A DNA stretch of 64,000 nt from Planomicrobium sp. CPCC 101079 (GTDB lineage: Bacteria; Bacillota; Bacilli; Bacillales_A; Planococcaceae), in assembly GCF_007859275.1 (NCBI RefSeq), contig NZ_VOHC01000028.1, positions 124,001-188,000 of the forward strand, given 5' to 3'. The notes under the pieces were generated by a model that was not told the DNA's origin, searched no databases, and saw nothing but the letters and a program-made list of their open reading frames with translations. A program made the position numbers and the translations under genes. Positions 31,772-39,803 of this stretch are shown piece by piece (position 1 is the first letter of the stretch; each line of letters begins with the position of its first letter).

Positions 31772-32524
31772 TTACATACCAAGCGAGTGCGGTTCGATTT
31801 CCTGGAATTCTTCGCTCTCAATTTGGTTGATGTAAGCTGCTTGGTGGCCAGGAAAACCTTTCATTTTCCAGCCTTCCATATTGGCATTGCCGTTATAGAT
31901 TGGGTCTGCATAAGCTCCTTCTAGAGTCGCCTGCCGTAATAGCCTGAAGAAAAACAAAGAGGAAACACCTTTCATTTCGATTTCGTCTTCTTGGAAAGCA
32001 GTTAAAATCTCATCCATCTGTGCTCCTTCAAGGTCCACAAAATTGGCGTTAAACCGGCTTTGCGCTTCGCTTTGCATTAATTGAAGCCCTTGTCGGAACA
32101 TTTCGTTCCTTCTTAATCGGCTTTGGTAACCTTGGGTGCTTTCTCCTTCATAGAAAGGAGGCTGCATGTATTCTTTCGAATTTTCACCATAAGCCCCCGC
32201 TAATTGGCGGTCAATAAAATAAGGAACATTCAACCCGATTGCCCCTGGTCCTAAATCATCTTCAGGGAAAATCCGTTCCGTAGCCTGTGCCAGAATTTGA
32301 AATTCCGCGTCATTTTTAAAAAATTGAAGCCCAAGGACACCGCCAGTCTCCCCTCTTTCTCCATCAGTTGCAGCAGGAGGTGCGGTTGTAGTTCCAGTGC
32401 CATTTCCACCAGCATTTGATCCGATTAACCCACCGATCAAGCCTCCGCCGATCAAGGCTCCAGTAGCAATCCCTGACGTTTTTAAAAAGTCCCGCCGGGA
32501 GAAATTCTTTTCTTTTTTTGCCAT
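31772..32524 (-). CDS. gluconate 2-dehydrogenase subunit 3-like protein with Tat signal
   Basis: A 250-residue small subunit of the GMC dehydrogenase. The N-terminus has a textbook twin-arginine signal: SRRDFLK, then a glycine/alanine-rich hydrophobic stretch (GIATGALIGGGLIGGLIG). A subunit-3 domain follows (ERIFPEDDLGPGAIGLNVPYFIDRQLAG). In known complexes this subunit brings the signal-less catalytic subunit through Tat. It is first in the operon subunit 3 - GMC - tatA - tatC. The cytochrome c subunit usual in proteobacteria is missing. ATG 32524 follows GAGGGGG; a sigmaB-type promoter lies upstream. Confidence 0.88.
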   Translation of the reverse strand: MAKKEKNFSRRDFLKTSGIATGALIGGGLIGGLIGSNAGGNGTGTTTAPPAATDGERGETGGVLGLQFFKNDAEFQILAQATERIFPEDDLGPGAIGLNVPYFIDRQLAGAYGENSKEYMQPPFYEGESTQGYQSRLRRNEMFRQGLQLMQSEAQSRFNANFVDLEGAQMDEILTAFQEDEIEMKGVSSLFFFRLLRQATLEGAYADPIYNGNANMEGWKMKGFPGHQAAYINQIESEEFQEIEPHSLGM

Positions 32525-32576
32525 CTTTCTGACCCCCTCATTCTATTTTGATAAAATATTGAGAATATTAACCTGT

Positions 32577-32601
32577 ATACCCTATTCAAATTGGTTTAAT
32601 C
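32577..32601 (-). promoter_or_regulatory. sigmaB-type promoter of the Tat/GMC operon
   Basis: Minus-strand GGATTAA-like -35 (GATTAA, 32596-32601), 13-bp spacer, GGGTAT (32577-32582). It overlaps the -35 box of the divergent sigmaB-type promoter. Confidence 0.65.
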
Positions 32602-32618
32602 CTAAAAATTTAGGGAAT
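32594..32618 (+). promoter_or_regulatory. sigmaB-type promoter of the divergent membrane protein gene
   Basis: GGTTTAA (-35 core GTTTAA, 32594-32599), 13-bp spacer, GGGAAT (32613-32618), fitting the sigmaB consensus. It ends 28 bp before the start codon at 32647. Confidence 0.7.
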
Positions 32619-32646
32619 TTTAATGCCAAAAGAAAGGATGGTTACT

Positions 32647-33252
32647 ATGGAAACAAAATTATCAGTCAAGGAAATTCCTTCCTATTTAAAATGGAAAGAT
32701 TCTCTCTTGGATTTGCGGTATCGTTTTGATTCGGATACAGCGGACTATACGTTAACCCGTTTGTTTGATCCTCAAATCGAAGAAGATTTGGAACGCTATG
32801 GCATTATGGACGTGCAGGCCGCAAAAAAACATTATTCAACTGAAATTGAAAACGCTCAGCGCAATGTGTATTTTTACCGGATAGCGAACATTATGTTTTT
32901 GGTATTATTTATTTTACTTCCAAGCATTGCCGTGTACTTTTTTTTGGACAGCTTAACGGCTTTAGTGTTCGGCATTCTTTTTTCCCTTTTAATGTTTTTT
33001 CTTGTGGAATGCTTTAACCAAGCCTATCTAAATAAATTCCAGAAACAATTGAAGGATGAAATTGCCCTAGAGGAAAGAGTCCAAAAAGCCGCCATTCCTT
33101 TCCGTGCAGATGAACTGACCGTTCGAGGAAATTCAGCAACCGTCACAAAAAATGGGATCGCCCCCATTACTACGTCCAATTACAAAAAAAACGGTGAAAA
33201 CGTTATACGCTTTCACCTAGAGGATAACTCCATTACACCGTATATCCAATAA
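32647..33252 (+). CDS. membrane protein of unknown function, 201 residues
   Basis: Two adjacent transmembrane helices (about 80-100 and 103-125) separate an N-terminal cytoplasmic-looking helical part from a C-terminal charged part (QKQLKDEIALEERVQKA, then beta-rich residues). No family recognised. ATG 32647 has AAAGGA about 9 nt upstream; an earlier in-frame ATG at 32623 lacks one. Divergent from the Tat/GMC operon, with its own sigmaB-type promoter and terminator, so it is likely a stress-induced envelope protein. Confidence 0.65.
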   Translation: METKLSVKEIPSYLKWKDSLLDLRYRFDSDTADYTLTRLFDPQIEEDLERYGIMDVQAAKKHYSTEIENAQRNVYFYRIANIMFLVLFILLPSIAVYFFLDSLTALVFGILFSLLMFFLVECFNQAYLNKFQKQLKDEIALEERVQKAAIPFRADELTVRGNSATVTKNGIAPITTSNYKKNGENVIRFHLEDNSITPYIQ

Positions 33253-33268
33253 AAATTAGAAATACCAG

Positions 33269-33305
33269 AAAAAGAGGCGACCGTAGTAAAGGCTGCCTCT
33301 TTTTT
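33269..33305 (+). terminator. intrinsic terminator
   Basis: Arms AAAAAGAGGC (33269-33278) and GCCTCTTTTT (33296-33305) pair perfectly and end in a T run, after the 201-residue membrane protein gene. Confidence 0.75.
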
Positions 33306-33310
33306 CCCAT

Positions 33311-33344
33311 AAAAAAAGGCCAAGGGAATGGACACCTCGGCTTT
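33311..33344 (-). terminator. probable terminator after LysM-3D gene
   Basis: An imperfect stem AAAGCCGAGG / CCTTGGCCTTT on the minus strand (one bulge, one G-U pair) followed by TTTTATGGG. Confidence 0.5.
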
Positions 33345-33358
33345 GTAGCATAGTTTGC

Positions 33359-34159
33359 TTAATTTAGGATTTTAATAGTGATGTTTTTGCGGCCCCAGCT
33401 CATGGCAGCATCTTGTGATGGGATAAATACATCAATTTTGTTTCCTTTGATTGCTCCGCCTGTATCGCCTGCAATCGCTTCTCCATATCCTTCTACCCAA
33501 ACTCTAGAGCCGAGCGGGATAACAGTAGGGTCTACTGCGATTACTTTTTGGTTCGGATTTGAACGAAGATCTTGCCCTGTTGCTGTAACTCCTGAACATC
33601 CTGCACAGAATGCTGTGTAAGCTGTAGCTGATACGGTCATTTCTTTACCTGATACAGGTTCTGCTGACGCTTTTTCTACTGCTTCTGTTTTAGCCGGTTC
33701 TGCTGATGCTTTTTCTACTTTTTCCGGTGCCGCTTTTGCTGATTCAACTGGTTTTGGTACTGAAATTGGCGATCCGCCTTTAACTACCAACTTGTCTCCA
33801 GGATAAATCCAGTGGCCCGTAATGCCGTTCCAGCTCATTATCGCGTCCAATGAAATACCATGGGCTTGAGCAATTTTAAATAGCGTATCTCCACTTTGTA
33901 CTATGTACATGGACTTTTCCGCTGATGGTTGTTCTTTCTGTTCTTTCACTTCCACTTGAATCTCTTGCTTTGGATAGATGATGTCCGATGACAATCCATT
34001 CCATCCTTTTAACTGATCTACTGAAACGTTCTGCTCCTGGGAGATGCTCCAAAGCGTGTCCCCGGATTCAACTGTATAAGATGAATTAGCGCTAGCTTGA
34101 CTCGCTAGTCCTACACTTAATGCCGCTACTGCCGTGAACGTGATAATTTGTTTTTTCAT
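33359..34159 (-). CDS. secreted LysM and 3D-domain cell-wall protein (YocH-like)
   Basis: A 266-residue exported protein. Signal peptide MKKQIITFTAVAALSVGL...ASA, two LysM peptidoglycan-binding domains (YTVESGDTLWSISQEQNV and MYIVQSGDTLFKIAQAHGI, about 24-68 and 79-125), a low-complexity linker with two near-identical VEKASAEP units, then a 3D domain (about 172-266) with TAYTA, DPTVIPLGSRVWVEGYG and the double D/DVFI residues typical of Rpf/MltA-like lytic enzymes. In Bacillus YocH is a WalR-controlled autolysin. ATG 34159 follows GGAGG; upstream codons lack a signal sequence. Confidence 0.9.
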   Translation of the reverse strand: MKKQIITFTAVAALSVGLASQASANSSYTVESGDTLWSISQEQNVSVDQLKGWNGLSSDIIYPKQEIQVEVKEQKEQPSAEKSMYIVQSGDTLFKIAQAHGISLDAIMSWNGITGHWIYPGDKLVVKGGSPISVPKPVESAKAAPEKVEKASAEPAKTEAVEKASAEPVSGKEMTVSATAYTAFCAGCSGVTATGQDLRSNPNQKVIAVDPTVIPLGSRVWVEGYGEAIAGDTGGAIKGNKIDVFIPSQDAAMSWGRKNITIKILN

Positions 34160-34271
34160 AAAATGAAATTCCTCCTTCTCACTGTCTGAAAGCATCATAA
34201 CATCCAGACATTGCAAGAAGATGACAGAACGACGGTTTAAAGTTATCAATTACGTTACGTGAAAGTAGCAT

Positions 34272-34290
34272 ATATTACGTTTTGTAATAT
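34272..34290. promoter_or_regulatory. 19-bp palindrome upstream of the LysM-3D gene
   Basis: ATATTAC and GTAATAT flank GTTTT, a perfect dyad about 113 bp before the start codon. It contains the same TTAC-N5-GTAA pattern as the catE operator. The protein that binds it is unknown. Confidence 0.45.
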
Positions 34291-34402
34291 AGTTGGAAAT
34301 ACTTGCTTTATAATTTAATAAAATCCTTTTTTATTTTTCAATAAACATATAGAACTAATTTCTCTTGAAAAGATGGTCAAAACAAAAAGCAGCAAAATAA
34401 AA

Positions 34403-34430
34403 AAGCTCCCTTCTGAAAATGAGGGAGCTT
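34403..34430 (-). terminator. intrinsic terminator after ferredoxin-NADP reductase gene
   Basis: A 9-bp stem AAGCTCCCT / AGGGAGCTT, followed on the minus strand by TTTTTTATTTTG. Confidence 0.85.
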
Positions 34431-34441
34431 CAAATTTGAGG

Positions 34442-35428
34442 TTATTTGAACACGCTTGTGCTGTGAAGGGGCTGAAGTTTAGACTTCGGATCCAGATAAG
34501 CTTTCGCGTTATTGATAGCAGTTGGCGCTTCGCCAAAGCCGACAGCGATCAACTTAACTTTCCCTTCATATGTTGCAATATCACCAGCTGCGTAAATGCC
34601 TTCAATGCTTGTTTCCATTTTGGAATTCACCACTACCGAGTTCTTTTCCATTTCAAGGCCCCAGTCTTTGATTGGGCCGAGAGAGGTAATGTTGCCATAA
34701 TTGACGATAACGTGATCCACTTCTAGGCGCTCTTCGTTGCCTTCTTTGTCAATGAGGACCAATTCACGGACTTGGCCATTTTCACCGACCAGCTCTTTTA
34801 CCCCGTAAGGTTTTTTAATTTCTACTTTTGACTGCATTAGCACATCAATGTTCGCTTCGTGTGCCGTCATCTTGTCACGGCGGTGGCTAAGTGTTACATG
34901 CTCTGCTACATCCTCTAACATCATCGCCCAGTCTACAGCAGAATCTCCTCCGCCTAAAACAACAACTTTCTTGCCGTGGAACAATGTCAAGTCCTTTACG
35001 CCGTAATGGAGAGTCTTGCCCTCAAACTGCTCAGATCCGTCAACACCGAGTTTACGCGGTTGAAATGCACCGACTCCAGCCGTAAGGAGAATCGATTTTG
35101 TATAGTGCAGCCCTTTGTCTGTTTCAATAACGAAAATATCGTCGTTGCGCTCAACGTTAGACACTGTTTCTTCCAGGCAAATAGCAGGATCCCCGTAGTT
35201 TGCCTGAGCCACTAAATTATCAACAAGGTCTTTCGCTAAAATCTTTTGAAACCCGCCGATGTCGTAAATGAACTTATCAGGGTATAACTCCGACAATTGG
35301 CCGCCAAGCTGTGGCAAGCTATCCAAAATTTTCACTTTCATTTTGCGCATACCGCCGTAAAAGGAGGCAAACAAGCCGGTTGGTCCGCCCCCGATAATTG
35401 TAATATCGAAAATTTCACGTTCTTCCAT
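34442..35428 (-). CDS. ferredoxin/flavodoxin-NADP(+) reductase (YumC type)
   Basis: A 328-residue thioredoxin-reductase-like flavoprotein that moves electrons between NADPH and ferredoxin or flavodoxin. FAD motif [16 protein letters not shown] at the N-terminus, NADP motif [16 protein letters not shown] near 155 and a C-terminal [28 protein letters not shown]. The CxxC pair of true thioredoxin reductases is absent, which separates the FNR2/YumC group. Single gene with its own terminator. Confidence 0.92.
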   Translation of the reverse strand: MEEREIFDITIIGGGPTGLFASFYGGMRKMKVKILDSLPQLGGQLSELYPDKFIYDIGGFQKILAKDLVDNLVAQANYGDPAICLEETVSNVERNDDIFVIETDKGLHYTKSILLTAGVGAFQPRKLGVDGSEQFEGKTLHYGVKDLTLFHGKKVVVLGGGDSAVDWAMMLEDVAEHVTLSHRRDKMTAHEANIDVLMQSKVEIKKPYGVKELVGENGQVRELVLIDKEGNEERLEVDHVIVNYGNITSLGPIKDWGLEMEKNSVVVNSKMETSIEGIYAAGDIATYEGKVKLIAVGFGEAPTAINNAKAYLDPKSKLQPLHSTSVFK

Positions 35429-35597
35429 TTATAACACTCCTATTTTTAATCAATACCTATATCCTATCACAATTCCCCCTATTTCTCGCTATTGGACTTA
35501 TGGCGGAAAGCGGAAAATTAAAAATTTATATGGCCATCTTATGTCTGCAAGTTGCGCTGGCTTTCGGTACACTAATAGTAATAGAAGGAAGGGAAGG

Positions 35598-36398
35598 ATG
35601 AGCAGGATGGACTTAGGGTTGAAAGGAAAAATAGTAGTGGTCATGGCTTCTAGTAAAGGGTTGGGGAAAGCGTCAGCGATGGAATTTGCGAAAGAGCAGG
35701 CGACCGTCATCATCTCAAGCCGCAGCCAAGTGGCACTTGAAGAGACAAAAAAGGAAATCCAGGAGCGAACCGGCAATAGTGAGATTCACCTGCGCGTTTG
35801 CGATATGTCTAAAGAACACGATATCACTTCGTTGTTCGAATTCGTCATTCAAAAGTTTGGCCGGGTTGATGTGCTGATCAATAACACCGGCGGGCCGAAA
35901 GCCGGCGGGTTCAGTGCGGTGGACGATGCCGATTGGTACAACGCATTCGACCGGAATCTCCTAAGCTATATCCGAACCGCCCGCGCCGTGCTTCCTCATA
36001 TGAAAAAGCAGCGATTCGGGCGCATCATCAATATCTCTTCTTCTTCTACAAAAGAAGTGATTGATGGATTGATCTTATCCAATACATTTCGGGCAGGAAT
36101 GGTTGGCTTCTCAAAAACACTGGCGCGTGAAGTTGCAGGCGATAATATCATGGTCAATACGGTTGGCCCTGGACGCATTGCCACGGATCGTGTAGCGGAG
36201 CTAAACCAAATTGCGGCAGACAAGCAGCAAGTGCCGATTGAAAAAATCATTCAAAAAAGCGAATCTGAAATACCGGCCGGCCGATTCGGTGATCCTGAAG
36301 AATTCGCCAAAATTGTGGTTTTCCTCGCCTCTTCCGCGAATTCATATTTGACGGGGCAATCACTTGTTGTTGACGGCGGCCTGCTTAAAGCGCTGTAG
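35598..36398 (+). CDS. SDR-family protein without the YxxxK catalytic pair
   Basis: A 266-residue Rossmann protein annotated best as short-chain dehydrogenase-like. The cofactor motif is ASSKGLGKASA and NNTGGPKAGG follows near 90. In classical SDRs the next block has Tyr-x-x-x-Lys; here the aligned segment reads LSNTFRAGMVGFSKTLA, so Tyr becomes Ser and Lys becomes Arg. The C-terminal YLTGQSLVVDGG is normal. This variant may have another mechanism or a non-enzymatic role. ATG 35598 lies inside a purine-rich AAGGAAGGGAAGG site; ATG 35607 is also possible. Divergent from the FNR gene. Confidence 0.8.
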   Translation: MSRMDLGLKGKIVVVMASSKGLGKASAMEFAKEQATVIISSRSQVALEETKKEIQERTGNSEIHLRVCDMSKEHDITSLFEFVIQKFGRVDVLINNTGGPKAGGFSAVDDADWYNAFDRNLLSYIRTARAVLPHMKKQRFGRIINISSSSTKEVIDGLILSNTFRAGMVGFSKTLAREVAGDNIMVNTVGPGRIATDRVAELNQIAADKQQVPIEKIIQKSESEIPAGRFGDPEEFAKIVVFLASSANSYLTGQSLVVDGGLLKAL

Positions 36399-36472
36399 TA
36401 AACGTAAGATTATACACAAAAGCGAAAAATCGATATACTGAAAATGAACCAATTAAAAAGGAGATGTTGTAA

Positions 36473-36913
36473 ATGGCGAAAAAAGGCCACATTCATATGG
36501 AAAATGGCGAAAAGATCGAATTTGAACTTTTCCCGAACGAAGCACCAAACACAGTAAAGAACTTTGAGGAGCTTGCAAACTCTGGTTTCTATGACGGTGT
36601 TACGTTCCACCGTGTTATTCCTGGTTTCGTTTCCCAAGGCGGCGACCCAACTGGAACTGGAGCTGGCGGCAGCGGCAAAACCATCAAATGTGAAACCCAA
36701 GGCAACCCGCATAAACACCAAGCAGGCAGCCTATCAATGGCTCATGCTGGAAAAGACACTGGCTCAAGCCAATTCTTTATCGTCCATGAACCACAACCGC
36801 ACCTCAACGGCGTGCATACAGTGTTCGGACAAGTGACTTCTGGACTTGAAACAGCTAAAGCTATGAAAAATGGCGACAAAATGACGAAAGTCCACGTTTT
36901 TGACGAAGAATAA
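36473..36913 (+). CDS. ppiB: cyclophilin-type peptidyl-prolyl cis-trans isomerase
   Basis: A 146-residue cytoplasmic cyclophilin that speeds up proline isomerisation in protein folding. The active-site block [38 protein letters not shown] (catalytic region with Gln/Phe) and [12 protein letters not shown] are all intact. AAAAGGAG lies before the ATG. Single-gene unit with a strong terminator. Confidence 0.95.
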   Translation: MAKKGHIHMENGEKIEFELFPNEAPNTVKNFEELANSGFYDGVTFHRVIPGFVSQGGDPTGTGAGGSGKTIKCETQGNPHKHQAGSLSMAHAGKDTGSSQFFIVHEPQPHLNGVHTVFGQVTSGLETAKAMKNGDKMTKVHVFDEE

Positions 36914-36921
36914 GAATAAAA

Positions 36922-36950
36922 AAACCAGCTTGGTTTTTCCAAGCTGGTTT
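36922..36950 (+). terminator. intrinsic terminator of ppiB
   Basis: A 12-bp perfect stem AAACCAGCTTGG / CCAAGCTGGTTT followed by a T run. Confidence 0.9.
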
Positions 36951-37084
36951 TTTTATAGTGATTTTTAAGGCAAGGGAGTATGAGCATAGTTAAGGCTGGA
37001 ATTCGGTTTTAAACTGAAAAGTCCTAGAGAAAATGGTCTCAGTTGCTTATCTGAAGCAACTTCATAAAGGAACCAAACCAGCTG

Positions 37085-37912
37085 TCATAAGCCTGAGTCA
37101 TCAATGTACTTACGCAAGATTTCATCGTATTCGCCACTATCCTGCAGCTCCTGAAGTCCTGTATTGATTTTCTCAAGCAAATCGCTATTTTGCCCTTTTA
37201 ACACTGCGATACCGTATTGATCATTCGTCAAACGCTCTCCTACCGTTTTCAACTCAAGGTCTCTTCGGGTAATTGCGTAAGCAATTACCGGATAATCTTC
37301 CAATAAAACATCCGCATGACCGTTTGCAACATCCAGGAACATCGACGGGCTATCATCGAAATCAGCAATTCTGTAGCCGTATTCTTCTTGATTGTCACGA
37401 GCAAATTTTGATCCTGTAGTTCCGTTTTTGACAGCGACAACTTTTCCATCCAAATCCTCCAAAGAAGTCACTTCTGTGTTATCCGCGTTGACTACCAGCG
37501 TCAAACCTGCATCGAAATACGGTTCAGAGAAATCCAGAATTTCTTTCCTTTCATCCGTAATGCTCATTCCGGCAATAGCCAAATCCAATTCGCCATTCTC
37601 TAGTGCTGGAATAATTCCAACGAAATCCATTGGCCGCAGTTCGATATCCAAGTCTTGGCTTTCAGCAATAGCATTGATGATATCAATATCAATACCTGTA
37701 TATTCGCCTCCTACTTGAAATTCAAATGGTGGATAAGTCGTATCAATCCCTACCAAATATGCTCCTCCACCATTGCCGCCTCCGCTTTCTCCAGTGCCTT
37801 CGCTTGCTTTGTTTTCACCTCCTTCTTGTTGGGTCTGTCCACTCTCTGGTCCGCACGCAACTACAATTAGAATCAAGGTCAAAAGCAGCAATAAGAAACT
37901 GAACTTTTTCAC
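37085..37912 (-). CDS. amino-acid-type ABC solute-binding lipoprotein, no transporter genes nearby
   Basis: A 275-residue periplasmic-binding-like protein of the amino-acid family (SBP_bac_3). Lipoprotein signal ending IVVAC (lipobox; acylated Cys), a glycine/glutamate-rich linker, then YPPFEFQVGGEYTGIDIDIINAIAE, MDFVGIIPALENGELDLAIAGMSITDERKEILDFSEPY and VAVKNGTTGSKFA, the standard ligand-binding blocks. No permease or ATPase gene lies next to it, so it is an orphan binding protein or acts with a distant transporter. GTG at 37912 lies 8 nt behind AAGGGG and gives MKKFSFLLLL; the GTG at 37921 is too close to that site. Confidence 0.85.
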   Translation of the reverse strand: MKKFSFLLLLLTLILIVVACGPESGQTQQEGGENKASEGTGESGGGNGGGAYLVGIDTTYPPFEFQVGGEYTGIDIDIINAIAESQDLDIELRPMDFVGIIPALENGELDLAIAGMSITDERKEILDFSEPYFDAGLTLVVNADNTEVTSLEDLDGKVVAVKNGTTGSKFARDNQEEYGYRIADFDDSPSMFLDVANGHADVLLEDYPVIAYAITRRDLELKTVGERLTNDQYGIAVLKGQNSDLLEKINTGLQELQDSGEYDEILRKYIDDSGL

Positions 37913-38011
37913 CTTTCTCACCCCTTGTAGTTAAATTACCTCTATTAAATATAACACAATATTTAGATTTTGTTATTCTTTTGACCTAAATAATTATATT
38001 AGGTTCTATAA

Positions 38012-38138
38012 ATTGTAAGTTTGCTATTAATTTTTTACTTCTTGACCGTCATCTGTTTCAATAAGAAAAATACGCATTCCAATAACATATATTGCCTTCA
38101 GCCCGATGCCATAGAGCACCTGCGGCTTTTTTTTTTTA
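38012..38138 (+). ncRNA. candidate small RNA
   Basis: A plus-strand TTGACC -35-like box at 37981-37986 leads to a region without coding potential that ends in a stem-loop AGCC...GGCT (38099-38126) and T11. The length would be about 125 nt. The -10 box is poor and no family is recognised, so this is tentative. Confidence 0.25.
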
Positions 38139-38184
38139 CAGTGCCTTAGTGATGCGGGCATTTCTCGGATTGAATATTTCCTTT

Positions 38185-38209
38185 AAACCAATTGCCATAT
38201 GGCTGGTTT
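38185..38209 (-). terminator. probable terminator after AI-2E permease 2
   Basis: A stem AAACCA / TGGTTT with an inner GCCAT/ATGGC helix and a 3-nt bulge, 25 bp past the stop codon. Confidence 0.45.
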
Positions 38210-38233
38210 TTAATCAATAAGTTCGAAACAAAT

Positions 38234-39331
38234 CTAACTCTTTGAATTTACCCCATTTGCAATTTCCCTTTTTCTCCGAAGCCTCATAAAGATCCGAAAA
38301 TTATGGACCAGCGTTTTCAGCACTGCATAGGATGGAATCGCGATTAAGATACCGATAAATCCATAAAGAGCCGCCGATACCAACAATAAGAAAATAATAG
38401 TCAACGGATGGATGTTCAAGCGGCTGCCCATGATATTAGGCGTCACCAAATTCCCTTCAAGCTGTTGCACAATAAAGAGCACGAAAAGCACCTTTAGAGC
38501 CATGAAAGGTTCCGGGCTGATCAATGCGACGAAAAGAGCCGGCACGACGCCGATCATTGGTCCAAGAAACGGGACAATGTTAAGAAACATCGCAAATACC
38601 GCCAATGTTAAGGCATAATCAAGCCCAATGATCACATAACCTATATACATTAATACACCTACCACAACCGCTACAATAACTTGGCTGACAATATAAGCAG
38701 AAAGCGCGTGGTCAGCATCTTTTAAAACTTTCCTGCCTTCTGGCCTCCGGTCTTCCGAAAGATATTTCATTAAATGAGGAACCAGCTTCTCGTCATCTCT
38801 TAATAGGAAGAACAAGATAAATGGGACTATGATTAAAATCAGAGCCACATTCATGACCATTGCAAAGATTCCCATAACATTTTCCATTAATCCGTCTGAT
38901 AAGTTTTCAATGTGGCCAAGTGCCTGATTTTTCAACTCTATTCCTGAAACTCCGCCAAATTGAATTTCTGAAAGGGCTGCTCCCGATTCCTCCGTCACTT
39001 CCTCCACCCGTTCCGGCGCAAGTTCCGCTAACCCTTCAATCTGGCTCTTTATTAACGGTCCAAAATAATAAACCAATGTTGCAAAGACAAGCACAATCAG
39101 CAAGAATAACACGGTGATTCCTGCGTTTTTCGGCATATAACGCATTAATAACTTGAGAAATGGCCGAATCATATAATATAAAAGGCCGGCAATCAAAATC
39201 GGAGCAAAGATTGTCGCAATGATAATTTTGAAGGGCATCCATACATAATCAATTCGCCCAAGAAAAAATAAGATAATAACTGCAAGTAGAATTCCTGTTG
39301 CGTATTCAAAGAAAGGTTTTCTAATCCACAT
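38234..39331 (-). CDS. AI-2E/PerM-family membrane permease (paralogue 2)
   Basis: A 365-residue member of the same family as the protein at 15325-16407. It shares the order of N-terminal helices (EYATGILLAVIILFFLGRI), a middle soluble region with ELAPERVEEVTEESG and the C-terminal membrane block VGVLMYIGYVIIGLDYALTLAVFAMFLNIVPFLGPMIGVVPA, then MGSRLNIHPLTIIFLLL. Transport substrate unknown. ATG 39331 follows AAAGGGG by 9 nt. The gene is 91 bp downstream of a small membrane protein gene and is separated from it by a terminator. Confidence 0.87.
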   Translation of the reverse strand: MWIRKPFFEYATGILLAVIILFFLGRIDYVWMPFKIIIATIFAPILIAGLLYYMIRPFLKLLMRYMPKNAGITVLFLLIVLVFATLVYYFGPLIKSQIEGLAELAPERVEEVTEESGAALSEIQFGGVSGIELKNQALGHIENLSDGLMENVMGIFAMVMNVALILIIVPFILFFLLRDDEKLVPHLMKYLSEDRRPEGRKVLKDADHALSAYIVSQVIVAVVVGVLMYIGYVIIGLDYALTLAVFAMFLNIVPFLGPMIGVVPALFVALISPEPFMALKVLFVLFIVQQLEGNLVTPNIMGSRLNIHPLTIIFLLLVSAALYGFIGILIAIPSYAVLKTLVHNFRIFMRLRRKREIANGVNSKS

Positions 39332-39375
39332 TCCGTCTGCCCCTTTTTGTCTGGCTTGATTTTTAAAATTCACAA

Positions 39376-39414
39376 AAAAGAGCGGAAGCAAGGTATCCTC
39401 GCTTCCGCTCTTTT
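39376..39414 (-). terminator. intrinsic terminator after the 93-residue protein gene
   Basis: A 14-bp perfect stem (39376-39389 with 39401-39414), with TTTTTTGTG on the minus strand. Confidence 0.85.
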
Positions 39415-39422
39415 GACTTTGC

Positions 39423-39704
39423 TTATTTGTCTTCTTCTAGTTCGCGCATTTCCCGGTGCGTTTGAGGAAAACCGTTCGCTTGCCATTCGTCGCGGTAAGC
39501 ACTGTCCAATTCTGTCAATCCTTGTTCTGCAGGATCCACATCCGCATCAGGGCTTTCACGCTTATCGACTTCTTGGCTGTTGCGCATGTCTACGTCTTCT
39601 TCAACCTGCACTTGTTTTTTTGATTGGACAGCCCGAAAAACAAAAAAGCCGGCTGCTGCAGCTAATGTACTTCCTATTACTGTATTCATTGTTGAATTTT
39701 TCAT
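39423..39704 (-). CDS. small membrane-anchored acidic protein, 93 residues
   Basis: One N-terminal transmembrane helix (about 7-25, IGSTLAAAAGFFVFRAV) followed by a highly charged, probably unstructured tail (EEDVDMRNSQEVDKRESPDAD). It resembles YtxH-like stress proteins in layout only. GGAGGG lies before ATG 39704, and a sigmaB-like GGGTAT box lies 48 bp upstream, which suits a general-stress gene. Followed by a strong terminator. Confidence 0.7.
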   Translation of the reverse strand: MKNSTMNTVIGSTLAAAAGFFVFRAVQSKKQVQVEEDVDMRNSQEVDKRESPDADVDPAEQGLTELDSAYRDEWQANGFPQTHREMRELEEDK

Positions 39705-39751
39705 CAGAATCCCTCCACGTATAGAAACTTAATAGCTCTTCTGTTATTTGT

Positions 39752-39776
39752 ATACCCTAAAAGTTCGTTCTTAATT
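39752..39776 (-). promoter_or_regulatory. possible sigmaB promoter of the 93-residue protein gene
   Basis: Minus-strand AATTAA (39771-39776), 13-bp spacer, GGGTAT (39752-39757). The -10 box is perfect; the -35 box matches four of six positions. Confidence 0.4.
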
Positions 39777-39803
39777 ACGAAAACAAAAGATTTTCGTTTT
39801 TCG

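Larger units (their letters stand above)
37922..38233. other. gap of about 310 bp with dyad and T-tract; possible small RNA
   Basis: Holds no protein gene that I can support. Features seen: a dyad ACCTAA/TTAGGT (37984-38004) inside a TTGACC promoter-like element, a GC-rich imperfect hairpin followed by eleven T residues (38099-38137), and a terminator-like hairpin (38185-38209) for the minus-strand permease gene. Confidence 0.5.

Noticed and set aside
34160-34441. c-di-AMP (ydaO-type) riboswitch or WalR box upstream of the LysM-3D gene
   Set aside because: The leader is too short and lacks conserved riboswitch elements. Only poor matches to TGTWAH-N5-TGTWAH were seen, each half with a mismatch.
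37040-37061. AGTTGCTT/AAGCAACT hairpin after the solute-binding protein gene
   Set aside because: The stem is good, but no T tract follows in the minus direction; its role is unclear.
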